This document shows, piece after piece, positions 9,492 through 18,670 of a stretch of 64,000 bases of DNA; positions within the stretch are counted from its first letter, which is position 1; the number at the start of each line of letters is the position of its first letter. The notes below the pieces were generated by a model that saw only the letters and a program-made list of their open reading frames with translations, was not told the origin of the DNA and made no database searches. The DNA is from Phycisphaerales bacterium (GTDB lineage: Bacteria; Planctomycetota; Phycisphaerae; Phycisphaerales; UBA1924), in assembly GCA_029213305.1 (NCBI GenBank), contig JARGPA010000005.1, positions 62,001 to 126,000 of the forward strand, written 5' to 3'. The translations under genes and the position numbers were made by a program.

Positions 9492-10913
9492 TCAGTGATC
9501 GACGCGCGATCCAAGCATGCTTGAGACTTCTGTATAGATCTCATCGAGTGTCTCTTGAGTCTTCGATTCGATGTTCAATCTCAACAAAGGTTCAGTATTC
9601 GACTTACGGATATTCATCCACCAACCTTCACTCTCAAAGCAATCGACTGTCACTCCATCAAGTTCATCAATTTCGCCACGATCGCCGTAACTCTCGATGA
9701 CTTGCTCGAGTGCAAGATCCTTCTCTTCGTTTTCGAAGTTGATCTCACCTGATTGCACATAGCGCATCAAAGGCTTCGTCATCTGCGACATCGTTTGATC
9801 CGTGTTTGCAATGACCGAAAGGAATGTTGCCATTGCAATCGCTCCAGAATCCGCGTTAAAATTCTTGCGGAAGTAGAAATGACCGGAGAGTTCGCCGCCG
9901 AAGATGCCTTCGTTTTCTGCGAGTAGCTGTTTCATGAACACATGACCAACTCGCCCACGCAGCGCTTTACCACCGAACTTTTCGATCTCTTCCTTTACCG
10001 CTTTCGTGGATCGGAGATCAAAGATAATCGCGGCGCCCGGCTTCTGCTCAAGGAAGTAAGGAACCAACAACGCTGTCATGATATCACAAGGGACAATCTG
10101 CCCCTTCTCATCAACTGCAACACAACGATCTGCATCACCGTCAAAGCAAAGACCTAGATCAGCTTTCTGCTTGATCACTTCCGCTTGGAGTTGCTCTAGA
10201 TTCGCGGCAACGAGTGGGTTAGGTTCGTGTGCATATTCATGTTTCGTATTCTCGAAGTTCATCTCAATGATGTCGAGTCCTTCTGTCGCCTCGCCGTTCT
10301 TCCCGAAGATGTTGGGACACATCGTGCCCGCCATCCCGTTCGATGCATCAACCACAATCTTCAATGGATTAGAATCGTCATGATCTCCAAGATCGAGGAA
10401 CTTCTTCACATGCTTCGCGTACGCCTTCCAAAGATCGCGAGGATCGACCGAAGTGCCAGGTTGAGGAGTCAGGTTCTTATCGACCATTGCTGCATTCTTG
10501 CGAACGACATCAAGCCCCGTAGTCTCACCCACAGGTTTCGCTTTGCGTTTGGAAATCTTAAACCCGTTATACTGAGGTGGATTGTGCGACGCAGTCACCA
10601 CAACCCCTCCAGCGCTATCAAGATAGTTGATCGCAAAGTACATCATCGGAGTGTCAATCATCCCAAGATCAATCACGGATGCGCCCGCAGAGGTCAACCC
10701 GCGGATCAACTCTTCAGAAAGCTTTGGAGAAGATACTCGCATATCGCGTCCAATGATGACGTTGCGCATCATCGGTGTCGACTCACCATCTTGTTCAGCT
10801 TCATTGAGCAAGAACTTCGCGGATCCACATCCGATCTGCCAAGCCATATAGTCTGTCAAAAGATCCGGGTAAATCCCACGGATGTCATAAGCCTTAAAGA
10901 CGCGTCCGAGCAT
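9492..10913 (-). CDS. manB: phosphomannomutase/phosphoglucomutase
   Basis: An alpha-D-phosphohexomutase of 473 residues that interconverts hexose 6- and 1-phosphates, feeding nucleotide-sugar and polysaccharide synthesis. Visible are the N-terminal 'FKAYDIRGIYPD', the phosphoserine loop TASHNPPQYNG (Ser109), the Mg-binding DGDADR near residue 260, the sugar-binding 'GGELSGHFYFRKNF' and the C-terminal phosphate-binding 'RKSNTEPLLRLNIE'. The SGH and GEXSG-type loops favour the PMM/PGM group over glucosamine mutase. Start: ATG 10913 has GGAG 8 nt upstream and is preferred over ATG 10919. The exact substrate preference is not readable. Confidence 0.92.
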   Translation of the reverse strand: MLGRVFKAYDIRGIYPDLLTDYMAWQIGCGSAKFLLNEAEQDGESTPMMRNVIIGRDMRVSSPKLSEELIRGLTSAGASVIDLGMIDTPMMYFAINYLDSAGGVVVTASHNPPQYNGFKISKRKAKPVGETTGLDVVRKNAAMVDKNLTPQPGTSVDPRDLWKAYAKHVKKFLDLGDHDDSNPLKIVVDASNGMAGTMCPNIFGKNGEATEGLDIIEMNFENTKHEYAHEPNPLVAANLEQLQAEVIKQKADLGLCFDGDADRCVAVDEKGQIVPCDIMTALLVPYFLEQKPGAAIIFDLRSTKAVKEEIEKFGGKALRGRVGHVFMKQLLAENEGIFGGELSGHFYFRKNFNADSGAIAMATFLSVIANTDQTMSQMTKPLMRYVQSGEINFENEEKDLALEQVIESYGDRGEIDELDGVTVDCFESEGWWMNIRKSNTEPLLRLNIESKTQETLDEIYTEVSSMLGSRVDH

Positions 10914-11126
10914 AGTCATATCTCCATTTTCAGCCCCACAGGGCAGTTCTCTCGTCCAAGATCTATCGGCTCAGACGGACAGAGAGGATAGCGCAGTAAA
11001 TACGAAATTGCATCTATCAGCTTTCGACATCGGGCAATTCCTACCCCTTGTCAGATAAGCCCTGTTTCCGGACTTTTAAAGCTAGAAACACTGCTGTTAT
11101 GAAATTATGGCCTGCCCTACCAGAAT

Positions 11127-13172
11127 CTATTCCACCCGCTGAATCTCAATCCCCTTCGGGATCGCACGCTGAAAAGACTTCCCGTACCCAGTCTTCACAA
11201 TCCGCGGATCAAGGACCACAACCTGCCCTTCGTCGCTCGCGGATCGGATCAAACGACCGAATCCCTGTTTGAATCGGATGACAGCTCTTGGTAATGCATC
11301 ATCTCTAAACGGATCGCCTCCGAGTTCTTTGATTCGTTCGCCGCGTGCTTCGACAACTGGTCGATCCGGGGGATCAAAAGGCAGCCTTGTAATAATCACA
11401 TTGCGCAGCGCCGATCCACGAACATCAACACCCTGCCAGAAACTCGCAGCCCCAAACAACACACCGCGATCACATTCGCGAAACGCATCAAGTATCTCAG
11501 TTCGTGACCCGCTCTTGCCGTGAGTCCATACACGCATCCCCAACTCTTCAAACTCGCGTGTCAATCGATCACTTGTCTGATAGAGCAACTTGAAACTTGT
11601 GAATAACACAAATGCCCCGCCGTCAGTTTTGATCACTTGATCACGAACCCGAGAGCAAATTGCGTCTTCAAAACTCTCCGTATTTGGATCACTATATCGT
11701 CCTCGTCCAGGATTCGGAACAGTGATATCAACGAGCACTTTCACTTGATTTGCATAATCAAACGGCGACCCAAGCTGCAGTGTCTTCGATCCTTCAGCGC
11801 CGAGTCTTCCAAGAATATGAGCAAACGCTGTTTCTGCATGCTCGTCGAATTCATCTTCTTCGATTTCTCTCGTTGTCAGTGTTGCTGAAGTCATCACCAC
11901 TGAACAATCATCTCCGAACAAATGCTCCTTCAAGATCGGCGCAACTTCTACAGGCGAACAAGCAAGCGTGATCTTTGGTCCGCCGCGCCCCTTTGATTCG
12001 CTTGCTTCAACCCAATACACACAATCACTCACCGTCTGTTGAATCAATGCATCTGCTTGATCACCAATCTCTGCAGCGCGAATCGCAAACCCGTTAAGTT
12101 CAAACTTGTCGGCTTCAGTCTTAACGAGCTCTCGAAGTCGCTTGAGTCGAATGGACAACTCGTTCATCGCTTGCGATAGATCATCGTGAATCATCGCAGG
12201 TTCTCGCATGCGTCCATTGACGAGTTTGCCCGACAGACTGAGTCGATGCAACGAATCGAAGAATCGATTCGCACAATCCTGTGCATTGCTGACAACCCGA
12301 TATGCCTTCTCAATCGGTTCAATATCCCCCGCCGCGAGATGTAGATTCGCGAGATATCCCTTACCCGTCTTCGGGTTGTAAAGCTGGTTGAGCAAGAACG
12401 ACACACGCCATTCAGTCAATCGCAAACCAAAGTGGTCCGCCGCCGCGTCCTCAATTCCATGAGCTTCGTCAAGGATGACATGGTCATACGCAGGAAGAAA
12501 ACCGGTCCCTAACATTTTGAGAGCCATATCCGAGAAGAACAACGCATGATTGCAAATCAATACCTGCGCACCTTCCATCTCTCGTCGTGCATTCTGGTAA
12601 AAACACTCGTTGTAGTTTGGACACTTGCGACCCATGCAGTTCGTTGAATCCGACTGCACGCTGCTCCAAACCCCGTGCCGCTCAAGCTGAGGGAGCGATG
12701 CAAGTGACCCATCTTCAGTTTCGTATGCCCATTCTTCAATCACATCGAGCGTTCTTCGTTGTGCGTTTTCTGCAAACAACTTGTCTCGCCGTTGAGATGC
12801 TAATCGCAGACGACGGATAGACATGTAGTTTCCGCGCCCTTTGACGAGCACGGATTTACAATCACCCATTTCCTTCAATGCTTCGGAAATAAGTGGAATG
12901 TCCTTCTTCACAATCTGCTCTTGGAGCGCGATCGTGTTCGTTGCGATGACCACTGTTTCATTGTGCTCGATCGCACGCATCATCGCAGGGACGAGATATG
13001 CGAAGCTTTTACCGACTCCGGTCCCCGCTTCAACGAACAAATGCGAGCGTTCGCTCATCGCGCGCTCAACCGCTTCGGACATCGCAAGCTGCTGAGCCCG
13101 AGGCTCATACCCCTCACCAAGCAACCCCGCGACAGGGCCTGAGTCTCCCAAAATGTGATCAATCGTCGGCAC
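11127..13172 (-). CDS. dinG: DinG-family ATP-dependent helicase
   Basis: A superfamily 2 XPD/DinG-type 5'-3' helicase, 681 residues, acting on R-loops, G-quadruplexes or damaged forks in the characterised members. Walker A AGTGVGKS is at 49-56 and DEAH at 235-238; 'FWQGVDVRGSALRNVIITRLPF' and 'IRFKQGFGRLIRS' are motifs V and VI. Of the four cysteines that hold the Fe-S cluster in such enzymes, C179, C184 and C190 are present, but the first (usually in GRxNYxC) is replaced by Ser118; C207 is an extra cysteine nearby. It starts at GTG 13172, only 3 nt after the rsmG stop, so the two genes are probably co-transcribed. Confidence 0.92.
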   Translation of the reverse strand: MPTIDHILGDSGPVAGLLGEGYEPRAQQLAMSEAVERAMSERSHLFVEAGTGVGKSFAYLVPAMMRAIEHNETVVIATNTIALQEQIVKKDIPLISEALKEMGDCKSVLVKGRGNYMSIRRLRLASQRRDKLFAENAQRRTLDVIEEWAYETEDGSLASLPQLERHGVWSSVQSDSTNCMGRKCPNYNECFYQNARREMEGAQVLICNHALFFSDMALKMLGTGFLPAYDHVILDEAHGIEDAAADHFGLRLTEWRVSFLLNQLYNPKTGKGYLANLHLAAGDIEPIEKAYRVVSNAQDCANRFFDSLHRLSLSGKLVNGRMREPAMIHDDLSQAMNELSIRLKRLRELVKTEADKFELNGFAIRAAEIGDQADALIQQTVSDCVYWVEASESKGRGGPKITLACSPVEVAPILKEHLFGDDCSVVMTSATLTTREIEEDEFDEHAETAFAHILGRLGAEGSKTLQLGSPFDYANQVKVLVDITVPNPGRGRYSDPNTESFEDAICSRVRDQVIKTDGGAFVLFTSFKLLYQTSDRLTREFEELGMRVWTHGKSGSRTEILDAFRECDRGVLFGAASFWQGVDVRGSALRNVIITRLPFDPPDRPVVEARGERIKELGGDPFRDDALPRAVIRFKQGFGRLIRSASDEGQVVVLDPRIVKTGYGKSFQRAIPKGIEIQRVE

Positions 13173-13175
13173 GGA

Positions 13176-14033
13176 TTACTTCTTCGCTTCCTTCTTCACA
13201 CCCAAAGGCGATCGTTTGGGCTCTCCATCTCGCCTCGGATAATCCCTCGGCGTCTTTCGTTGCTTCTCGAGCACCACAATCCGACCCGTCGGAGTTTCGA
13301 TTGTCCCCGCATGATTTGTATGCAACATATGGAGTGCCGCTTTCGCAGTTGCAAGCTCTTCCTCGGCGCGTTGACCCTTAGTCATCAATACTAATCCACC
13401 GATCTTCACGAGTGGAACCGTCAGCTCAGACAACATCGCGATCTGCCCAACTCCTCGTGCGATCGCGACATCATAATGCTCACGATGCGCACCTTGTCTT
13501 CCGTCTGGAGTGCGCTCTCCACGATCGATACCAAGTTGCTCAGCGCGAGCATTGATCGCACGAACATTTTTCAACCCGATTGCATCAATCACCTGATCGA
13601 GATACTCAATCTTTTTCTTTGTCGCATCCACGAGTGTGAACCAAATTTTGGGCATCACGATCGAAAGAGGAATACCAGGAAGTCCCCCACCCGAACCGAT
13701 ATCAATCACACTTGCATCTGCTTCAAGCTCAGCCATCACAGGGACGAGCGTTAATGCATCGAAGATGTGCTTGTCCCACGCTTCTGTTTCGTCACGGATC
13801 GCTGTGAGATTCATCCGAGTGTTTGCATGCATGAGCATCGCAAGATAAAGACCAAGCTTCTCGATGTCTCCATCATCAAAGACGATCCCCGCCTCGTTGC
13901 AACGAGTTTCCCATCCAGCAGGAGGAGTACAAGGTGTTAGATTTGATAGTTCGAGATTAACGGGTGAACGCTCGCCCGGAGAATCCGATCGAACGCCCGT
14001 ACGGCTTGGTTGGTTTGAGCGGGTCTGGTCCAT
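13176..14033 (-). CDS. rsmG: 16S rRNA (guanine527-N7)-methyltransferase RsmG
   Basis: RsmG (GidB) methylates N7 of G527 in 16S rRNA using SAM; loss confers low-level streptomycin resistance. The SAM motif 'VIDIGSGGGLPGIPLSI' and the family signature 'LHANTRMNLTAIRDETEAWDKHI' are clear. The C-terminal 35 residues are basic and low-complexity. The start is uncertain: the first conserved residues follow soon after the rodA stop, and no start codon exists between, so the gene must begin inside rodA. ATG 14033 (overlap 77 bp) is the shortest choice; 14039, 14045 and 14096 are alternatives. It sits in the mrdA-rodA-rsmG-dinG run. Confidence 0.92.
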   Translation of the reverse strand: MDQTRSNQPSRTGVRSDSPGERSPVNLELSNLTPCTPPAGWETRCNEAGIVFDDGDIEKLGLYLAMLMHANTRMNLTAIRDETEAWDKHIFDALTLVPVMAELEADASVIDIGSGGGLPGIPLSIVMPKIWFTLVDATKKKIEYLDQVIDAIGLKNVRAINARAEQLGIDRGERTPDGRQGAHREHYDVAIARGVGQIAMLSELTVPLVKIGGLVLMTKGQRAEEELATAKAALHMLHTNHAGTIETPTGRIVVLEKQRKTPRDYPRRDGEPKRSPLGVKKEAKK

Positions 14034-15270
14034 AATCATCGTCATCGTATTCAAACGAACTCCGGTAAGGTGGCTTAGGGCGATGCAGCGCGACATTGAC
14101 TATCAATCCAGTCATCAACCACGAAGTAATCAAACTCGATCCCCCAGCACTGAGGAACGGAAGTGTGATACCGATGATAGGGACCACCCCTATATTCATC
14201 CCAACATTGATGACGACTTGCGTTGCAATAAAAGCAGGAATTCCGACCGTAATCAGTCGACCCATCGGTTCTCGACAACTCGCAGCCACCATCAACGCGC
14301 CATATACCCACATCGCATACAAACCAAGGAGCGCCAATCCTCCCAACATTCCAAATCTCGCGACGACAATCGCAAAAATCATGTCATTCTCACGCTCAGG
14401 CAATGCGTTGTATCTCACCATCGCTCGGGTCGTCTCATCACTCATTCCAGTGACTTGCCCCGCGCCAATGAGCATCTTTGCTCGTGAAGACTGAAAAGTG
14501 ATATCAAAATCTGTAGATGTGTCCCCTTGGAACTGCTTGATCAATCCATCGATCCGACTCTTCTGGTGCGGCTTCATAAACTGATACCCGATCGGCGCCG
14601 CCATCGCTGCACATAGGACGATCAAAGTCAAATGACGCAATCGAGCTCCCGCGGCTATCAACATCGCAAACAGTGCAGGCACAAACAACGAAGCAGTCCC
14701 CAAATCGGGCTGGACAGTAATCAACGCGACTGGAACCGCCGCGATGATTCCAGGAACAATCAGTCCCTTAAATCGACGATGCTCAGATCGGAATCGCATG
14801 TACTGCGCAACTGCAAGCACAAACGCAATCTTCATGATCTCAGAAGGTTGAAAATCTGTTATACCAAGATTGATCCAAGAACGAGCGCCATGGGACACAA
14901 CAACAACACTCCTAGGCATCCCAGGAATCAACAACAGAACCAACAATCCAAGGAACATATAAAACAACAACCATGCAAATGAAGTCACCAGTTTGTAATG
15001 GGGTAACGCGATTACGACACACGCAACCAACCCAATTACCATGAAGATCAACTGTTTGATCGCAATCGAATGCATCATCTGTGTGCTATCTGTGTCAGTT
15101 CTCAAACCAAGATCAATCGCATACACCCCGATCAAGGAAAGCAACAATGACGCAATAACTGGAATCCAACCATAGTTAATGACCTTGATCGCTTTCGAGA
15201 TCGGTTCGTTTGATCTACCTCCACCGCGGATGAGTTGAACGAGTCGAGTTGATATCTGTGATCCACTCAA
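13957..15270 (-). CDS. rodA: rod-shape SEDS glycosyltransferase RodA
   Basis: A SEDS-family peptidoglycan polymerase that works with a class B PBP in cell elongation. The 437-residue protein has about ten membrane helices and the family blocks 'GARSWINLGITDFQPSEIMKI', 'QPDLGTASLFVP', 'LPERENDMIFAIVVARFG' and 'ITLPFLSAGGSSLI'. The start is TTG 15270, supported by a perfect GGAGG 7 nt upstream inside mrdA; TTG and the mrdA stop TGA overlap. Directly following PBP2, this is the RodA paralogue rather than FtsW. The last codons are shared in another frame with the rsmG start region. Confidence 0.93.
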   Translation of the reverse strand: MSGSQISTRLVQLIRGGGRSNEPISKAIKVINYGWIPVIASLLLSLIGVYAIDLGLRTDTDSTQMMHSIAIKQLIFMVIGLVACVVIALPHYKLVTSFAWLLFYMFLGLLVLLLIPGMPRSVVVVSHGARSWINLGITDFQPSEIMKIAFVLAVAQYMRFRSEHRRFKGLIVPGIIAAVPVALITVQPDLGTASLFVPALFAMLIAAGARLRHLTLIVLCAAMAAPIGYQFMKPHQKSRIDGLIKQFQGDTSTDFDITFQSSRAKMLIGAGQVTGMSDETTRAMVRYNALPERENDMIFAIVVARFGMLGGLALLGLYAMWVYGALMVAASCREPMGRLITVGIPAFIATQVVINVGMNIGVVPIIGITLPFLSAGGSSLITSWLMTGLIVNVALHRPKPPYRSSFEYDDDDYGPDPLKPTKPYGRSIGFSGRAFTR

Positions 15271-17741
15271 GGGTTCACCTCCGCTGCACTCACTCTGGGC
15301 AAATATCCCTCTTCAATCAGTGCATAAATGATCTGATTGTTGATTGGACCACTTACTTTGCCTCCGGATCCTGCATAATCGAGCACAACTGCGATTGCAT
15401 ACTGAGGTTCTCCACCTTCAGGTCCAACTAATGTCACGAACCAAGAATGATCACCATGACGAACTACAATCGGATCCATAGGCCCGTTCGTGTCTCCAAC
15501 TTGATCTGGATCAAACCTGATATCAGGAGCCGTCGCAGTCCCAGTCTTCCCCCAAACTCGAATCCCTGGTGCGTTAAACGTTGGAACTCTGGGTTCAAAC
15601 TCTTCATACCGTATCCCATATCCCGAACCATTGAGCTGGTTCGTGACTACTTCGTGCAATCCTTCCATCGCATTACTTATCGACCAAGAAGGGAGATCAA
15701 GATCCTCCACTATTGGTGCTCTTCCGCTCTGAATTAGTTTGGGATGTATCCGATATCCCTGACGAGCAATCGTCGCGTAACTATCTGCTGCGTGCAAAGG
15801 AGTCCAAGTCACTGGACCTTGCCCAATCCCAAGGAGTGTCGCTTCATCAAGAGTCAGATCTGAACCATCCCCAGGTCCGTTGAACGCGCCGATCGAGCCC
15901 GCCCATTCCGTACCAACTCCAAGATTGTATGGGTTTCCGACCCCATACATCTTGTACACATCCGCAACGAGTTCACCTTCGAGTTCTCGCCCGAGTGTAA
16001 AGAAAAACACATTCGACGAAACCATCAATGCATCGATATCGTTTGGATGTCGACCAAGCTGATGAAAGTGTGTCGAAGTACCATTCGACAACTTGTAATA
16101 CCACGAACGAAACTTGTTAGGTTGTCCTTCTAGAAGGTAACCAGTTGCTTCGATCCGATGGCCTTGCACGTACTTGTCATACTTCGCTGCACCTGTGAGA
16201 ATCAAGGCCTTTGCAACTGAACCAGGCGGGTAAGGCATCGCGATCGCTCGATTAACATAAGGCGAGTGGATCTTCTGATACAATCGCATCTGCGCATCAT
16301 CGTGAACACCGTACTTTGTCCAATCTCCATCACTCGGAGGGACTGGTGTAGACACCATCGCGAGGATCTCACCCGTTGCGACTTCTAATACAATCACCCC
16401 TGCATCAAGTTCAGACCCAATCGGAGTTGTAGGTTCGAGATTGCCGTGCCAGGTTTGAACTCTCGCAAGCCCAAGCTTTGGATCGAGTAACGCTCGGATA
16501 CGAGCTTGGAGCAAAATATCGAGTGTGAGATGAATATCGAGCCCAGGAGTTGGAAGCGTTTCAACAAGCTCAAGCGTCTGAAGATTCTCAACAGTAACTC
16601 CGCGTAATCCTCGAAGATGATCTTCATACGAAGACTCCAACCCAGTTCTTCCGACTCGATCGCCATGAAAATATCGACCGCGATCTGTTCCCTTATCAGT
16701 ACTCGCACGAACTTTGAGTATTTCATCATTCTCAATCGCAGAAGCTCGCCGACTTTCATCTCCGCTCTGGAGCCCAGTCTGTACTGAACCTAAAATCATT
16801 GTCCCTAGATCAGTAACTTTCATCAACTCGTTCTGATCCGCCTGCAAAGGTGGCGGAAACGCACCACGATGGATCAGTACTTCAAGTTCTTTGTATGGAT
16901 AGATCCGTGTAGTTGCATCCACAACCACGAGTCCTGGAAAGATTGCTTCCCCTTCGATCCGTTTCTCATCCGCCTCGCTCGTTAACTTAATCAATGGAAC
17001 CCGACGCGAGCTCTGACGAATCACAGTGAATCCGATCTCGTCTGAGACATCAGGAACGAGAGGATGAATCTGTTCTTCTTCAGCAATATTTCGAGCTGCT
17101 TTTCGTTCAATCCGATCCAGATCCGTCTCGTTGGGTACATCCCCTCGCTCTGCATATTTCTTTAGTTCATTTTTTCGAGTACGCTCTGTATATTCCCGCT
17201 TTACTTTACTGACCCGTTGAACGATTTCATCTCGACGAGCAAGTAACTCAACCAAAGGCGTCTGTGTCTCCACTGCGATGTATTCATACATCGATTCAAC
17301 CCGGTCCTTGAGCGCAGATTCAAAGCTCTCAGTGATCTCATTCTGCTGAGCATCTTCGAGCTTGTCCCACACATCCCGGTTGTACCGTTCTGCAAGTCGA
17401 CGAGCATATCGAGAGATAGAAATCCCCCGTCTTTTCCCATACCCATCGATATAGACCCATTGTCCTGCTAAAACTCGATAATCAACCCCAATATCATACG
17501 ACGCTCGATCTCCTGCTAAAACGCGCCCTTTGCGATCAAAGATCGTTCCACGAACAGTTGGAAGCCAAGTCTCCCGTACCAAACTCTTCGATGCTTTCTC
17601 GCGCGCACGCACCCCTTGATCGCCCGTTGTCATCCACGCAAGACGAACAAGCAAGAGCACAAAGAGGAATGACACCAATCCCCCAAGGAGCAACACTCTC
17701 CGATGAAACATTTTCGGTATATAACGGGTCAATCGGAACAT
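15267..17741 (-). CDS. mrdA: penicillin-binding protein 2, transpeptidase
   Basis: A class B PBP that cross-links peptidoglycan during elongation. An N-terminal anchor helix (about 15-37) is followed by the pedestal motif 'PTVRGTIFDRKGRVLAGD' and by the transpeptidase domain with catalytic SVAK (Ser508, Lys511), SSN (575-577) and KTG (732-734). With 824 residues it is longer than the roughly 630 of the E. coli enzyme. The extra length is mostly an Arg/Glu/Lys-rich coiled-coil-like region between the anchor and the catalytic part. Start ATG 17741 is chosen; ATG 17711 or TTG 17750 are possible. It overlaps rodA by 4 bp. mreB, mreC and mreD are not nearby. Confidence 0.93.
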   Translation of the reverse strand: MFRLTRYIPKMFHRRVLLLGGLVSFLFVLLLVRLAWMTTGDQGVRAREKASKSLVRETWLPTVRGTIFDRKGRVLAGDRASYDIGVDYRVLAGQWVYIDGYGKRRGISISRYARRLAERYNRDVWDKLEDAQQNEITESFESALKDRVESMYEYIAVETQTPLVELLARRDEIVQRVSKVKREYTERTRKNELKKYAERGDVPNETDLDRIERKAARNIAEEEQIHPLVPDVSDEIGFTVIRQSSRRVPLIKLTSEADEKRIEGEAIFPGLVVVDATTRIYPYKELEVLIHRGAFPPPLQADQNELMKVTDLGTMILGSVQTGLQSGDESRRASAIENDEILKVRASTDKGTDRGRYFHGDRVGRTGLESSYEDHLRGLRGVTVENLQTLELVETLPTPGLDIHLTLDILLQARIRALLDPKLGLARVQTWHGNLEPTTPIGSELDAGVIVLEVATGEILAMVSTPVPPSDGDWTKYGVHDDAQMRLYQKIHSPYVNRAIAMPYPPGSVAKALILTGAAKYDKYVQGHRIEATGYLLEGQPNKFRSWYYKLSNGTSTHFHQLGRHPNDIDALMVSSNVFFFTLGRELEGELVADVYKMYGVGNPYNLGVGTEWAGSIGAFNGPGDGSDLTLDEATLLGIGQGPVTWTPLHAADSYATIARQGYRIHPKLIQSGRAPIVEDLDLPSWSISNAMEGLHEVVTNQLNGSGYGIRYEEFEPRVPTFNAPGIRVWGKTGTATAPDIRFDPDQVGDTNGPMDPIVVRHGDHSWFVTLVGPEGGEPQYAIAVVLDYAGSGGKVSGPINNQIIYALIEEGYLPRVSAAEVNP

Positions 17742-17920
17742 CGATCTCAATTCTTACGCAATCTACAGACACACGATAAGCGAACAAACTTAACGAGTCC
17801 TACGACTTAAGAATCGGCTAAGTGCACTCGATCAGATGATTTTGAACCAGATCAAATTCCCAATATCGAACTCCCGATCGCTCAGACAGTTCAACGATCA
17901 GACTCAACCTACTATCAAGT

Positions 17921-18652
17921 ATGAATAACGAGCAACAAGAGCCAATTAAGGGGATTATCGTGATCGACAAACCCCTCAATCTGACATCAATGAATGTGTG
18001 CTCGATCGTGCGAGGACGACTCAAAGCAGGAGGCGCCCCCAAACGAGTCAAAGTAGGACACGGCGGCACCCTCGACCCGCTCGCCTCAGGGGTCCTTGTT
18101 GTACTCATAGGAAAAGCAACCAAACTCTGCGATCAGATCATGGTCGGCGAAAAAGAGTACATCACCACGATTGATCTCTCTGTCGTCTCCACCACAGACG
18201 ACCTAGAGGGCGAAAAAAGTGAGATCACCCCGCCGACAGTCCCAACAAAAGAGCAAATCACAAACGCATGCGCGAAATGGACAGGAGAAGTCATGCAGCG
18301 CCCGCCACCATATTCTGCGATAAAAGTCAACGGCCAAAGAGCTTATGCACTCGCAAGGAAAGGCGAAATGATCACGCTCGATGCGCGTCCTGTCCAGATC
18401 AACGAAATCGAGATTCTTGACTACGAGTGGCCTATTCTCAAAATCAGAGTAGTATGCGGCAAAGGCACCTACATCCGTTCACTCGGCCGAGATATCGGAA
18501 ATGAAGTCGGCGCAGGGGGAATGCTCACTGCGCTCCGTCGATCAAAGGTTGGACAGTTCAGTTTAGATGATGCGATTCAACTCGAAGATGTCCCAAATCC
18601 ATACAACCCAACTGATGTCCGAATGCCCGAGATCGAATCAACGGAACCCTAA
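17921..18652 (+). CDS. truB: tRNA pseudouridine-55 synthase TruB
   Basis: Makes pseudouridine 55 in the T loop of tRNAs. The 243-residue protein shows the catalytic motif 'KVGHGGTLDPLASGVL' with Asp52, 'RPPPYSAIKVNGQRAYALAR' and 'VVCGKGTYIRSLGRDIG'. The C-terminal PUA domain of longer TruB proteins is missing, and the protein ends after 'LRRSKVGQFSLDDAIQLEDV'. It starts at ATG 17921 and has no nusA-infB-rbfA neighbours. It is read divergently from mrdA and converges on the following membrane protein gene. Confidence 0.93.
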   Translation: MNNEQQEPIKGIIVIDKPLNLTSMNVCSIVRGRLKAGGAPKRVKVGHGGTLDPLASGVLVVLIGKATKLCDQIMVGEKEYITTIDLSVVSTTDDLEGEKSEITPPTVPTKEQITNACAKWTGEVMQRPPPYSAIKVNGQRAYALARKGEMITLDARPVQINEIEILDYEWPILKIRVVCGKGTYIRSLGRDIGNEVGAGGMLTALRRSKVGQFSLDDAIQLEDVPNPYNPTDVRMPEIESTEP

Positions 18653-18670
18653 TCAATCCATGTGATGGAC

